Part shown: positions 43,962-52,515 of the stretch, piece after piece
Layout: every line of letters begins with the position of its first letter
How positions within the stretch are numbered: position 1 is the stretch's first letter
From: CAYPEL01 sp036479985
Lineage (GTDB): Bacteria > Pseudomonadota > Gammaproteobacteria > DSM-19610
DNA length: 64,000 nucleotides
Direction of reading: 5' to 3'
NCBI GenBank assembly: GCA_965224815.1
Contig: CBDDAF010000003.1
Span: 1,984,001 to 2,048,000, forward strand
Program-made: the position numbers and the translations under genes
The notes under the pieces: model-generated
Databases searched by the model: none
What the model saw: the letters and a program-made list of their open reading frames with translations, nothing else
What the model was told of the DNA's origin: nothing

Positions 43962-45461
43962 TCATGTCATCGTACGATCAAGGCAGCGGTAGGATATAGC
44001 TTCGGTTAGATGTTGATGAAGGATGTGTTCTGCATCGTCCAGGTCAGCAATAGTTCGTGCGACTTTGAGGATTCGATGACAGGCGCGCGCAGACATATTT
44101 AATCGGTCCAATGTTTTCTCGAGTATTGATTGGCACTCTGGTTGTAATTGACAAGCCGTTTTTAGTTGCTGGTTATTCAATCGGGTGTTGGTACAGGCAT
44201 TGCGAGTTTGCTGATGCTCGCGCGCTCGTTTAACCCGATCCAAAACCGCTAAACTGGATTCCCCTTCAGGTCCACTGAGTTCATTCCAGGCAAGCCTGGG
44301 GACTTCTATTTGCATATCGATTCGATCCAGTAACGGCCCCGAGATTCTGCTGCGGTATTTTTGTACTTGCTCGGATGTACATGTGCATTTACCTGACGGG
44401 TCGCCGAGTTGACCACATTTACAGGGATTCATAGCGGCTACAAGCTGGAAAGCGGCTGGATAGGTCGCTCGCCGTGTAGCGCGGCTGATGCAGATATGTC
44501 CGGTTTCCATGGGTTCGCGTAGTACTTCGAGAACACTGCGCTGAAATTCGGGTAATTCATCCAGAAACAGTACGCCGTTATGTGCCAATGAAATTTCACC
44601 GGGCAGTACTGCAGATCCACCGCCAACCAGTGCAACCGCTGAGGCCGTATGATGTGGCGTTCGAAAGGGCCGCTGGAACCATTGATAGTGAGTAAAATCC
44701 TGTCGACTGACTGACAGGACAGAGGCTGTTTCCAGAGCTTCTTGTAAATTAAGTGGCGGTAGAATACCTGGAAGGCAACTGGCTAATAGCGTTTTACCAG
44801 TGCCGGGTGGACCGATAAACAGCAAATTGTGTCCCCCGGCTGCAGCAATTTCCAGTGCGCGTTTTGCATGCGCCTGACCGCGAACATCTTTTAAATCATG
44901 GCCGTTAATTTGTTCCGGTAGCGTGTTAACAGATTGCGGTGGGCTGAGTTCAGCCTGTCCATTTAAAAAAGCACAGATGTGTAACAAATGATCGGCAACA
45001 AGTGCCTGTGACTGGGCGAGCACGGCTTCAGTAGAACAGGCGGAAGGGCAAATCATGCAGCGTTGACTGGTTCCAGCTTGCAATATGCCTGGTAGTACTC
45101 CCTGTATCGCACGCAATTTTCCGCTGAGTGCTAGTTCACCAATGAATTCATGTTGTTCTAGCCGAGACGTTTGTACCTGACCGGATGCAGCGAGTATGCC
45201 CAGTGCAATCGGCAGATCGAAACGGCCTCCGTCTTTGGGTAAGTCGGCCGGTGCCAGATTAATGGTGATTCGACCCACTGGAAAATCAAAGCCACTTTGC
45301 AGGATTGCGCCACGAACCCGGTCTTTACTTTCGCGGACGGTGGTTTCAGGCAAGCCAACAATGGATAAAGAGGGCAATCCGTTGGAGAGTTGAACTTCGA
45401 CAGTAACAAGTGGTGCCTGCACACCGAGTTGTGCGCGGCTGTAAACGACAGCAAGTGGCAT
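43962..45461 (-). CDS. comM: ComM/YifB-family Mg-chelatase-like AAA+ ATPase
   Basis: The 499-residue protein has an N-terminal Lon-like domain (LPSLSIVGLPETTVRESKDRVRGA) and an AAA+ core with Walker A FIGPPGTGKTLLAS, Walker B LFLDELPEF and a C-terminal Mg-chelatase region with MNPCKCG. ComM is a branch-migration helicase that extends heteroduplex DNA in natural transformation in Vibrio and Haemophilus. YifB is a common alternative name. It converges on the allophanate hydrolase gene. Confidence 0.92.
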   Translation of the reverse strand: MPLAVVYSRAQLGVQAPLVTVEVQLSNGLPSLSIVGLPETTVRESKDRVRGAILQSGFDFPVGRITINLAPADLPKDGGRFDLPIALGILAASGQVQTSRLEQHEFIGELALSGKLRAIQGVLPGILQAGTSQRCMICPSACSTEAVLAQSQALVADHLLHICAFLNGQAELSPPQSVNTLPEQINGHDLKDVRGQAHAKRALEIAAAGGHNLLFIGPPGTGKTLLASCLPGILPPLNLQEALETASVLSVSRQDFTHYQWFQRPFRTPHHTASAVALVGGGSAVLPGEISLAHNGVLFLDELPEFQRSVLEVLREPMETGHICISRATRRATYPAAFQLVAAMNPCKCGQLGDPSGKCTCTSEQVQKYRSRISGPLLDRIDMQIEVPRLAWNELSGPEGESSLAVLDRVKRAREHQQTRNACTNTRLNNQQLKTACQLQPECQSILEKTLDRLNMSARACHRILKVARTIADLDDAEHILHQHLTEAISYRCLDRTMT

Positions 45462-45531
45462 AGATTCCTTCCCTGGTTTGTTTATTAAGCGAATCCTTCG
45501 CGGTACTTAATTGTAACTCATTCCATTTTGA

Positions 45532-45789
45532 TTAATCGTTACTTTCTTTTAAAAGCTGATGTTCAAGGTCAGCGATCACCTTTTCCAGATCTTCTAGTTT
45601 GGCACGAGTCCGTGCCAGTACTTTTGTCTGCACATCAAACTCTTCACGCGTAACCAGATCCAGTTTGGATAAGGTGGCTTGTAAAGTTGCGCGTAAGTTC
45701 TTTTCCAGATCCGTCTGTACATTACGGATTCCCGGCGGAACGGCCGACGACAGGCGGTGGGCGAGATCATCGAGAAATTTTGCATCAAT
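45532..45789 (-). CDS. ubiK: Ubiquinone biosynthesis accessory factor UbiK
   Basis: An 85-residue helical protein from the ATG at 45789 (MIDAKFLDDLAHRLSSAVPPG). The VPPG N-terminal helix and the C-terminal coiled coil (REEFDVQTKVLARTRAKLEDLEKVIADLE) are diagnostic for UbiK/YqiC (BMFP family). It helps the Ubi enzyme complex in aerobic coenzyme Q synthesis. It is transcribed towards comM and sits divergent from the porin-glnK-amtB operon. Confidence 0.88.
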   Translation of the reverse strand: MDAKFLDDLAHRLSSAVPPGIRNVQTDLEKNLRATLQATLSKLDLVTREEFDVQTKVLARTRAKLEDLEKVIADLEHQLLKESND

Positions 45790-45968
45790 CATAATAACTA
45801 CCTTAACCAACCACACTGAAAGCGTCTACAACGTTGTAATAAGGTCGCCGCACAATTTTAGTGCAATGCTAATGGCTGTGCGCACTGCGCGCCCTATTAG
45901 GGTGCATCTATTCTAGTGTGCAGACTATTTTATGATCTAACTAATTAATATTATTAGAAAATAATTAT

Positions 45969-45984
45969 TGGCACGGGTTGTGCT
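45969..45984 (+). promoter_or_regulatory. Sigma-54 promoter of porin-glnK-amtB
   Basis: TGGCACG-N4-GTGCT has GG and GC at the required spacing and a perfect -24 box. It lies 91 bases ahead of the porin start. glnK-amtB is a classical NtrC/sigma-54 target. Confidence 0.8.
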
Positions 45985-46075
45985 CATAACCAGTCATACG
46001 CCTATTGCCAAAGAGCAATGTAGGCGGCGTAGCAATACAAAATCTAACTTAAATATAAGAGGAGTCTGTATCCAA

Positions 46076-46774
46076 ATGAAAATTATCTCTAAAACTATAC
46101 TGGCATCAGCGTTTGTAGCTGCAAGCGGTGTTGCGCAGGCAGAGATCACCGCCAACATTGCAGCCGTCAGCGATTATATGTTCCGCGGTGTGAGCCAAAG
46201 TAGTAATGCCGCTATCCAGGGTGGTATGGATTACGCCAATGAATCTGGTTTCTACGCAGGCACCTGGATGTCTAACATCGATTTTGGTGGTCAGGTCGAA
46301 ACAGATATATATGCCGGTTACGGCGGTGAAGCAGGCGCAATAGGTTATGACATTGGTGCGCTTTACTATTGGTACCCTGATTCAGGTGGTGATGATACCG
46401 GTGCAGAACTTGATTATGCAGAAATCGCGCTTGGATTAAGCATGGGTATGTTCAGTGCCAACATTGCTTACACAGTCTACGGTGAAACAAATGATACTCC
46501 ATTTGATGATGGTGATATTTATTTCGGTGTGAGTGCTGAAATTCCTATGCAGGACAGTTTCAGCACTACGTTAACGGTTGGTTATTACGACTTTAATGAA
46601 GAGCTCAAGGATGATTCCGAAAGCTATTTCCATTACGGAGTCTCAGTTGCCAAAGACGCGGGTGAATTTGGAGCAGTTTCGGTCAATTTGGAATTCACCG
46701 ATCTGGATGAAGATCACGCAACTCTAAATGATGATGGCCCGAACGTCTGGTTGGGCTGGAGCAAAGAATTTTAA
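46076..46774 (+). CDS. TorF-family putative porin
   Basis: A 232-residue protein with a signal peptide (MKIISKTILASAFVAASGVAQA) and the family start EITANIAAVSDYMFRGVSQS, then beta-strand pairs and a C-terminal aromatic residue (WSKEF). The ATG after AAGAGGAG is chosen over an upstream frame. TorF-like porins are outer-membrane proteins, often found beside glnK-amtB. Here the sigma-54 promoter lies in front of it, so it is the first gene of the ammonium-uptake operon. Confidence 0.85.
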   Translation: MKIISKTILASAFVAASGVAQAEITANIAAVSDYMFRGVSQSSNAAIQGGMDYANESGFYAGTWMSNIDFGGQVETDIYAGYGGEAGAIGYDIGALYYWYPDSGGDDTGAELDYAEIALGLSMGMFSANIAYTVYGETNDTPFDDGDIYFGVSAEIPMQDSFSTTLTVGYYDFNEELKDDSESYFHYGVSVAKDAGEFGAVSVNLEFTDLDEDHATLNDDGPNVWLGWSKEF

Positions 46775-46802
46775 GGAAGCTATTTAATTCGAACTTCCAA
46801 TT

Positions 46803-46829
46803 ACGGGTCCGCAAATACGGCGGGCCCGT
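46803..46829 (+). promoter_or_regulatory. Hairpin between porin and glnK
   Basis: ACGGGTCCGC pairs with GCGGGCCCGT-type complement around a 7-base loop, just before the CAGGAG ribosome site of glnK. It lacks a T-run. It may tune relative expression or stabilise mRNA ends. Confidence 0.55.
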
Positions 46830-46844
46830 TCAGGAGAATCAACA

Positions 46845-47183
46845 ATGAAGTTAGTAACAGCAATAATCAAGCCCTTCAAACTCGATGACGTGCGTGAAGC
46901 GTTGTCCGAGATTGGTGTGCAGGGTGTAACAGTGACCGAAGTGAAAGGCTTTGGTCGTCAAAAGGGCCACACTGAACTGTACCGTGGTGCAGAGTATGTG
47001 GTGGATTTTTTACCCAAGGTTAAGCTGGAAGCCGCTGTCAATGATGACCTGCTTGATCAGGTGTTAGAGGCGATTGCCAAAGCAGCCAATTCCGGCAAAA
47101 TCGGTGACGGCAAGATTTTTGTCACTGATGTTGAACAAGCCATGCGTATCCGGACCGGTGAAACCGGCCCTGAAGCACTCTAA
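46845..47183 (+). CDS. glnK: Nitrogen regulatory PII protein GlnK
   Basis: A 112-residue PII protein with the MKLVTAIIKPFKLDDVREAL start. The T-loop has the uridylylation tyrosine in YRGAEYVVDFLPK (Tyr51), the B-loop GKIGDGKIF and the C-terminal TGETGPEAL. The residue pattern and linkage to amtB indicate GlnK. It binds 2-oxoglutarate and ATP, and plugs AmtB when nitrogen is sufficient. It starts with its own strong ribosome site. Confidence 0.96.
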   Translation: MKLVTAIIKPFKLDDVREALSEIGVQGVTVTEVKGFGRQKGHTELYRGAEYVVDFLPKVKLEAAVNDDLLDQVLEAIAKAANSGKIGDGKIFVTDVEQAMRIRTGETGPEAL

Positions 47184-47197
47184 GGGGAGGAACAACC

Positions 47198-48481
47198 GTG
47201 GAAGAATTAACAAAAGTTGCGGGCAGTGTCACTGAGCTCGCTTATGCATTAGATACATTTTACTTTTTAGTCTCCGGCGCTCTGGTCATGTGGATGGCAG
47301 CAGGTTTTGCCATGCTCGAAGCCGGTCTGGTGCGTGCCAAAAGCACCACTGAAATCCTGACTAAGAATATCAGTTTGTTTGCCATCGCTTGTATCATGTA
47401 TATGTTGATGGGTTACTCCATTATGTATCCGGGATCGGGTGAAGGTGGCTGGATGCCGATTTTTGGCAGTATATTAGGTAACTCTGACAATGCTGCGGCC
47501 GATGTGCTCGCCAGCGGTGGAGATACTTACTACTCAAATTTGTCGGATTTCTTTTTCCAGGTGGTATTTGTCGCAACAGCCATGTCAGTTGTATCCGGCG
47601 CGGTTGCTGAGCGTATGAAGCTTTGGTCATTTCTGCTGTTCGCTGTGTTCTTTACTGGTTTCATTTACCCATTGGAAGGTTACTGGAAATGGGGCGGTGG
47701 TTTCCTCCAGGAAGCAGGTTTCAACGACTTTGCAGGTTCCGGCATCGTACATTTGGCAGGTGCAACCGCGGCATTTGCGGGTGTGATATTGCTGGGCGCA
47801 CGTAAGGGCAAGTATGGAGCTGATGGAAGAATTAATCCGATTCCTGGTTGTAATTTACCGCTGGCAACACTCGGCACCTTTATACTTTGGCTGGGCTGGT
47901 TCGGATTTAATGGTGGCTCCGAGTTGAAATTGTCCGACGTGGGTGAAGCTAATGCGGTTGCCCTGGTGTTCGTCAATACCAATATGGCTGCTGCCGGTGG
48001 TGTTGTCGCGGCACTGATTACCGCACGGTTGATGTTTGGCAAGGCGGATCTGACCATGGCACTGAACGGTGCACTGGCTGGACTGGTCGCCATAACAGCT
48101 GAACCGTTAACACCGGCGCCGCTTGAAGCGACATTGATTGGTGCAGTCGGTGGTCTGATTGTGGTGTTCTCGATTGTGTTCATGGACAAAATCAAAATCG
48201 ACGATCCAGTGGGTGCAATTTCGGTTCACGGCGTAGTAGGCATGTGGGGTCTGATGGCTGTACCACTGACCAATTCCGATGCCAATTTCGGTGCACAATT
48301 ACTGGGTCTGGGATCAATCTTTGCCTGGGTATTCGTCGCTTCGTTTATCGTCTGGAGTGTCATCAAGATGATTATGGGCATACGTGTATCCGAGGAAGAG
48401 GAGAACGAAGGTGTGGATCTGGGCGAATGTGGCCTGGAAGCCTATCCAGAATTTACTGGGGCTCGTGGCTCTGGTTTATAA
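47198..48481 (+). CDS. amtB: Ammonium transporter AmtB
   Basis: A 427-residue protein starting at GTG after GGGGAGG. It has 11 helices and Amt motifs: MWMAAGFAMLEAGLVRAKST, a signal-like first helix, the twin-histidine helix (AGSGIVHLAGATAAFAG, and FVNTNMAAAGG), and DDPVGAISVHGVVGMWG. It is the ammonium/ammonia channel regulated by GlnK. It lies 14 bases after glnK. The C-terminal tail (EEEENEGVDLGECG) is the GlnK-contact region. Confidence 0.96.
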   Translation: MEELTKVAGSVTELAYALDTFYFLVSGALVMWMAAGFAMLEAGLVRAKSTTEILTKNISLFAIACIMYMLMGYSIMYPGSGEGGWMPIFGSILGNSDNAAADVLASGGDTYYSNLSDFFFQVVFVATAMSVVSGAVAERMKLWSFLLFAVFFTGFIYPLEGYWKWGGGFLQEAGFNDFAGSGIVHLAGATAAFAGVILLGARKGKYGADGRINPIPGCNLPLATLGTFILWLGWFGFNGGSELKLSDVGEANAVALVFVNTNMAAAGGVVAALITARLMFGKADLTMALNGALAGLVAITAEPLTPAPLEATLIGAVGGLIVVFSIVFMDKIKIDDPVGAISVHGVVGMWGLMAVPLTNSDANFGAQLLGLGSIFAWVFVASFIVWSVIKMIMGIRVSEEEENEGVDLGECGLEAYPEFTGARGSGL

Positions 48482-48513
48482 ACCCTTGCCTTGACCGGGC
48501 AGGGTTGTCGTTT

Positions 48514-48540
48514 AACGGGCGCTTCGGCGCCCGTTTTTTT
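48514..48540 (+). terminator. Terminator of glnK-amtB
   Basis: ACGGGCGC and GCGCCCGT around a TTCG tetraloop followed by seven T, about 33 bases after amtB. An ideal intrinsic terminator. Confidence 0.93.
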
Positions 48541-48566
48541 ATTCAATAGTGCCTGGCAATATAATT

Positions 48567-48651
48567 TATCTCGCAGAGGCGCTAAGCTCGCAAAGCAACA
48601 ATAATAAAGATCTAAATTTTATTCTTGGCGTCTTTGCGCCTCTGCGAGATA
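48567..48651. repeat. Inverted repeat of the CGCAGAGGCGC type
   Basis: TATCTCGCAGAGGCGC and its exact complement lie about 53 bases apart. The inner parts also carry similar AAAG/CTTTG pieces. Such CGCAGAGGCGC repeats are common intergenic repeats in proteobacteria. Confidence 0.85.
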
Positions 48652-48696
48652 ATTTTTTATTGTTTGATGAATACTGAGTAAATTTTAGACCTGTTT

Positions 48697-49398
48697 TTGC
48701 ACAATCTTCCAGGGTTTTGTAATTATCTGGTCAGTTTGGGGATAGGCAATTACAATGATCCGCATATTACTGTCATAGCTATTGAGATCCAGACACTGCT
48801 TACCGTTACTCACCTCCAACGTCCAGGTTTGTTAGCCCCTGTTTCCTTCACCCTGGAAGCGGGTGAAACGCTGTGTCTGAGTGGTCCATCCGGTATTGGA
48901 AAAACCGTTTTATTACGCGCCATTGCCGATCTTGATCCCAATCAGGGTGAAGTAATCCTCGATGGCGAACCACGTGAATCCTGTCCAGCGGCTGAATGGC
49001 GCCGGAAGATTATGCTGATTCCGTCAGAATCATACTGGTGGGCAGAGCGGGTCGGTGATCATTTTAATATGACTGATAACCAGGCATTACAACAACTGGG
49101 ATTCACAGAATCTGTACTGGGTTGGGAAGTTGCCCGCTTATCGAGTGGCGAACGTCAGCGTTTAGCGGTGCTACGAGCGCTATCTTATCAACCCGAAGTC
49201 ATATTGCTGGATGAACCTACAGCCAATCTTGATGAAGAGAATGTACACCGATTAGAAAAATTACTACGCGATTACCGTGACAAGCAAACAGCTGCATTTT
49301 TATGGGTCAGTCATAGTCAGGCACAAAGAAAGCGGGTAGCTGACCGGGAGTTGCGATTTACAAAAGACGGTTTGGTAGAACAGGAGCCTGTCGAATGA
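48697..49398 (+). CDS. fetA: Iron-export ABC ATPase FetA (YbbL)
   Basis: The reading frame gives 233 residues with Walker A SGPSGIGKT, signature RLSSGERQR, Walker B VILLDEPTANLD and a switch histidine in WVSHSQ. FetA energises iron export that protects against peroxide. The start is unsure: the frame opens at TTG, the usual FetA N-terminus should begin nearer EIQTLLTVTHLQRPG, and no good ribosome site is seen. The stop overlaps fetB. Confidence 0.86.
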   Translation: MHNLPGFCNYLVSLGIGNYNDPHITVIAIEIQTLLTVTHLQRPGLLAPVSFTLEAGETLCLSGPSGIGKTVLLRAIADLDPNQGEVILDGEPRESCPAAEWRRKIMLIPSESYWWAERVGDHFNMTDNQALQQLGFTESVLGWEVARLSSGERQRLAVLRALSYQPEVILLDEPTANLDEENVHRLEKLLRDYRDKQTAAFLWVSHSQAQRKRVADRELRFTKDGLVEQEPVE

Positions 49399-50186
49399 TT
49401 CAACTTTCGTATTTTGATCTGTCACTCGCTGCTGTGCTGGTTGTTTTGTTGGCGCTGACGGCCCGGCAAATATATCCGGGTATAGCGGGTCAGTTATTAA
49501 TCGCAGCTGCCCGTACGGCCATTCAATTAACGTTAATTGGCCTGGTATTGAAGGCGTTATTTTCGTCGGTTAATCTTTTATGGATAGCGTTGCTCTCATG
49601 CGTCATGTTGCTGGTTGCGGGCCGCGAAGTGATGGCACGGCAGCATCGAAAATTTACCGGCAACTGGGGTTATGGCATCGGTTTCATTTCGATGTTCATT
49701 TCATCTTTTTCAGTGACTTTATTTGCCTTGATAATTGTTGTTCGCAACGAGCCCTGGTATCAACCGCAGTATTCAATCCCGTTACTGGGAATGTTGTTGG
49801 GTAATACTATGAACGGCGTGGCGTTGTCGATGGATCGGTTAACGCAAATGGCCTGGGATCAGCGTAACGTAATTGAAGCGCGTTTGATGCTGGGTCAAAG
49901 CATGCAGCAAGCCATCGAAGATATAAAAAAGCAGGTGTTTCGTACCGGTTTAATTCCGATAATAAATGCGATGGCAGCAGCCGGTATCGTCAGTCTGCCC
50001 GGTATGATGACCGGCCAGATACTCGCCGGAGCGCCTCCAGTTGAGGCGGTAAAATATCAAATTCTAATTATGTTCCTGGTCGCCGCCGGTGCTGGTTTTG
50101 GAACTATCGCTGCCGTCCATCTAGGTGTGCACCGTTTGTTTGACGAGCGACATCGGTTACGACTGGAAAGGTTGGTGAAAAACTAA
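49395..50186 (+). CDS. fetB: Iron-export ABC permease FetB (YbbM)
   Basis: A 263-residue protein with about six to seven hydrophobic helices and family blocks: QLLIAAARTAIQLTLIG, LLGMLLGNTMNGVALSMDRL, and SLPGMMTGQILAGAPP. These match FetB/UPF0014. It pairs with FetA by an ATGA-type overlap. In E. coli the pair exports iron and is linked to peroxide resistance. The old label 'metal resistance protein' refers to the same family. Confidence 0.9.
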   Translation: MIQLSYFDLSLAAVLVVLLALTARQIYPGIAGQLLIAAARTAIQLTLIGLVLKALFSSVNLLWIALLSCVMLLVAGREVMARQHRKFTGNWGYGIGFISMFISSFSVTLFALIIVVRNEPWYQPQYSIPLLGMLLGNTMNGVALSMDRLTQMAWDQRNVIEARLMLGQSMQQAIEDIKKQVFRTGLIPIINAMAAAGIVSLPGMMTGQILAGAPPVEAVKYQILIMFLVAAGAGFGTIAAVHLGVHRLFDERHRLRLERLVKN

Positions 50187-50213
50187 GTATCCTCTGATTA
50201 ATTAGCGAGAATC

Positions 50214-50278
50214 TGTAGGAGCGGCTTTAGCCGCGATGGACAACTGCAAGTCCCATCGCGGCTAAAGCCGCTCCTACA
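50214..50278. repeat. REP palindrome, copy 5
   Basis: TGTAGGAGCGGCTTTAGCCG and complement around GATGGACAACTGCAAGTCCCAT; the inner bases GATGG and CCATC pair too. It sits 28 bases after fetB. Confidence 0.93.
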
Positions 50279-50326
50279 GCAATTGCACGGTTCACTATAA
50301 TAGTAATACGCATTATTTAGAGATAT

Positions 50327-51263
50327 TCAGTTTGATGCATCATCTTTCCCTGCTGTCTCAAACGGCTCACTTTCAAGATATTGTTCACCGGCTTCATAAA
50401 TAGTTTTCGCCGAACCTGCAATCAGTGGGTCAGGTGCGCCAGCCAGTTTGTGGTTTTTATTGGGGTAATCCAGCTGGCTTAATACAAATCGCATGGCGTT
50501 AATGCGTGCCCGCTTTTTGCAATCTGACTTGATCACTGTCCAGGGCGCATCAGCCGTATCCGTATAAAAAAACATTGCCTCTTTGGCTTCAGTGTAATTA
50601 GTCCACTTATCCAGTGAAGCCATATCAATCGGGCTTAATTTCCATTGTTTCAACGGGTCATGCCGCCTGAAAACGCCGGAATTGTTCATTGCGGCTGACA
50701 GAAAACCAGAGTTTGAAAAATTTGATTCCGCTGCGCACCAGCATCCTTTCAAGGTCGGGTGCTTGACGCATAAACTCAAGATATTCACCAGGTTTGCAAA
50801 ATCCCATGACGCGTTCGACACCAGCCCGGTTATACCATGAGCGGTCAAACATCACGATCTCGCCAGAAGTCGGCAAATGTTGAATGTATCGCTGGAAATA
50901 CCATTGCCCACGCTCTTCCCGTGAGGGTTTTTCCAATGCAACAACACGAGCACCACGAGGATTCAGGTGTTCCATGAAACGCTTTATAGTGCCACCCTTA
51001 CCCGCAGCATCGCGGCCTTCGCATAGCATAACAATACGTTGACCAGATTCCTTGACCCAGTTCTGCATTTTTAGCAATTCGATTTGCAGCAGCTGTTTGG
51101 TTTCTTCGTATTCTTCTCTCCCCATTTTTTTCTTATAGGGATAATTCGCATTGGAAAATATTCTCTTTTTCCCTAGCTTCCTGATTTCCTTGATAGTAGC
51201 GAGTTTAGGTTCTTCCCTGTGCATGGCTAGTTCTGCCAGTGCGTTGGTATATTCTTCAGTCAT
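50327..51263 (-). pseudogene. ppk2: Polyphosphate kinase 2, broken by a frameshift
   Basis: Two frames together make one PPK2. The first (51263 to 50658) has the N-terminal family region, Walker A EGRDAAGKGG and Walker B MFDRSWYNR, and ends early in EQFRRFQAA. The second, in another frame, continues from RRHDPLKQWKLSP through TDTADAPWTVIKSDCKKRAR to the C-terminus. The break is at about 50660 and is explained by two lost bases (for example GC from a GCGCGG run) or one gained. PPK2 normally makes nucleotides from polyphosphate. Sequencing error is the alternative. Confidence 0.85.
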
Positions 51264-51372
51264 GGCCAAATCTCCGTCATCTTTCATCCGTATACTTATA
51301 TAGCTAGCGGCTATCTATGGATATGATGTAGATCAATAGATGATGGAAAAATTTTCTTTTGAATTTCGCAAG

Positions 51373-51456
51373 TTAGAATGCCCAGCGCAATCCAATACCC
51401 GCATAACCAAGATCGACGTTTGCACGTAACGTGTCAAGCAATGGGGTATGATTATC
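51373..51456 (-). pseudogene. C-terminal remnant of an outer-membrane barrel gene
   Basis: Minus-strand codons read DNHTPLLDTLRANVDLGYAG then IGLRWAF and a stop, with a stop also just upstream. This is a typical last strand pair of a beta-barrel ending in phenylalanine. There is no start or upstream barrel, so it looks like the tail of a deleted gene. It abuts the hemolysin-III gene's end. Confidence 0.5.
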
Positions 51457-52078
51457 TTACATAAACTATGATAGTCACAAAATGTAAAAAAGAACCTGCC
51501 ATTACAAATAAATGCCAAATACCATGAGAATGTTTTAATAGTTTCTTGTCATCTAAAATATAAAAAATAATACCAATCGTATAGGCTAAACCGCCAGCAG
51601 TTAACCAATAACGACCTGTTTCGGTCAGCGCTTCTTTGAGCGCGCTAAAATCAATTACTACTAACCAGCCCATGATCAGGTAAATTATTATTTGAAGGGT
51701 TTCATTACGTTTTTTAATGGCGAATTCCAGTGTAATGCCAATGATAGCTAACCCCCATACGGCAGATAATATCCATATTCCTTTACTGTCGATCAATGTG
51801 ACTAACATGAAGGGGGTGTAAGTGCCTGCTATTAACAGGTATATCGTAATATGATCTAGTCGCTGGAATACGCGTTTTATCAAAGGGCTTTTAATGCTGT
51901 GATACAGCGTTGAAAAACTATAAAGCATGACTAACGTCAGGCCAAAGGTAACGAAACCAATAAAAATCAAGGGATCTTGTTGTTGAATGGCAATTGTCAT
52001 GAGAGAGCCAAATGCCATAAGAGACAATACGGCGCCTACCAGATGAGTGATGCTGTTGAATTTTTCAGAGTAGTACAT
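51452..52078 (-). CDS. Hemolysin III / TrhA-family membrane protein
   Basis: The 208-residue protein has seven hydrophobic helices and the PAQR/hemolysin-III residues: EKFNSITHLVGAVLS at the start, TLYHSI at about residue 57, and LLKHSHGIWHLFVMAGSFLHF at the end. The conserved Ser and His residues are kept. Despite the name, family members are membrane-homeostasis proteins (TrhA). AT-rich codons differ from the neighbours, and the region to the left is degraded, so local rearrangement is likely. Confidence 0.88.
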   Translation of the reverse strand: MYYSEKFNSITHLVGAVLSLMAFGSLMTIAIQQQDPLIFIGFVTFGLTLVMLYSFSTLYHSIKSPLIKRVFQRLDHITIYLLIAGTYTPFMLVTLIDSKGIWILSAVWGLAIIGITLEFAIKKRNETLQIIIYLIMGWLVVIDFSALKEALTETGRYWLTAGGLAYTIGIIFYILDDKKLLKHSHGIWHLFVMAGSFLHFVTIIVYVR

Positions 52079-52214
52079 TTTATGAACTAAATGTATATGG
52101 GCTATTTCGATGTTGTACCTGTAAGACTGTCATGCATATTACATTTAAACTTCTAAAGTTTCCCTTTTGTTTATCCGATTATTAGGTAAATAAAATAATG
52201 CTTGGTGAAGATAT

Positions 52215-52484
52215 ATGATGTATAAGTCGATTTTTATCTTAATGCTTACTTTGTGCAGTAGTACTGTCTATTCCAGAGGAAGTAAAGCTAAACTGCCTCA
52301 ACCAGAAGTAGATAAGGCATTGTCAGAACACAAGATATCGAGAGCTAGTAGAAAAAAACGTCCTGTCATAGTATCTGATCAGACATCGTCACAACCTAAG
52401 CTTTCGAGGCGAAGTAGAAAAATACAGCCTCAACGAGAAACTATCAGCGCATTGCCTGAAACAAAATTAGTTAGTACCAAATAG
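52215..52484 (+). CDS. Small exported basic protein, unknown
   Basis: An 89-residue product starting at tandem ATG codons with a GTGAAG-like site upstream. A signal peptide (MMYKSIFILMLTLCSSTVYS) precedes a Ser/Arg/Lys-rich mature part with a duplicated block (ISRASRKKRPVIVSD and LSRRSRKIQPQRE). No family is recognised. It could be a short secreted or periplasmic peptide; coding status is moderately supported by the clean signal. Confidence 0.5.
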   Translation: MMYKSIFILMLTLCSSTVYSRGSKAKLPQPEVDKALSEHKISRASRKKRPVIVSDQTSSQPKLSRRSRKIQPQRETISALPETKLVSTK

Positions 52485-52515
52485 CACAAAAGTTAATATT
52501 TATGTGACATGGGTC

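Noticed and set aside
45880..45910. NtrC site upstream of the porin-glnK-amtB promoter
   Set aside because: GCGCCC-TATTA-GGGTGC is a dyad but with 7 rather than 5 bases between the core half-sites, so it does not fit the consensus well.
47680..48195. 171-residue open frame antisense to amtB
   Set aside because: Low-complexity Pro/Ser/Ala sequence, exactly opposite a conserved gene, with no ribosome site.
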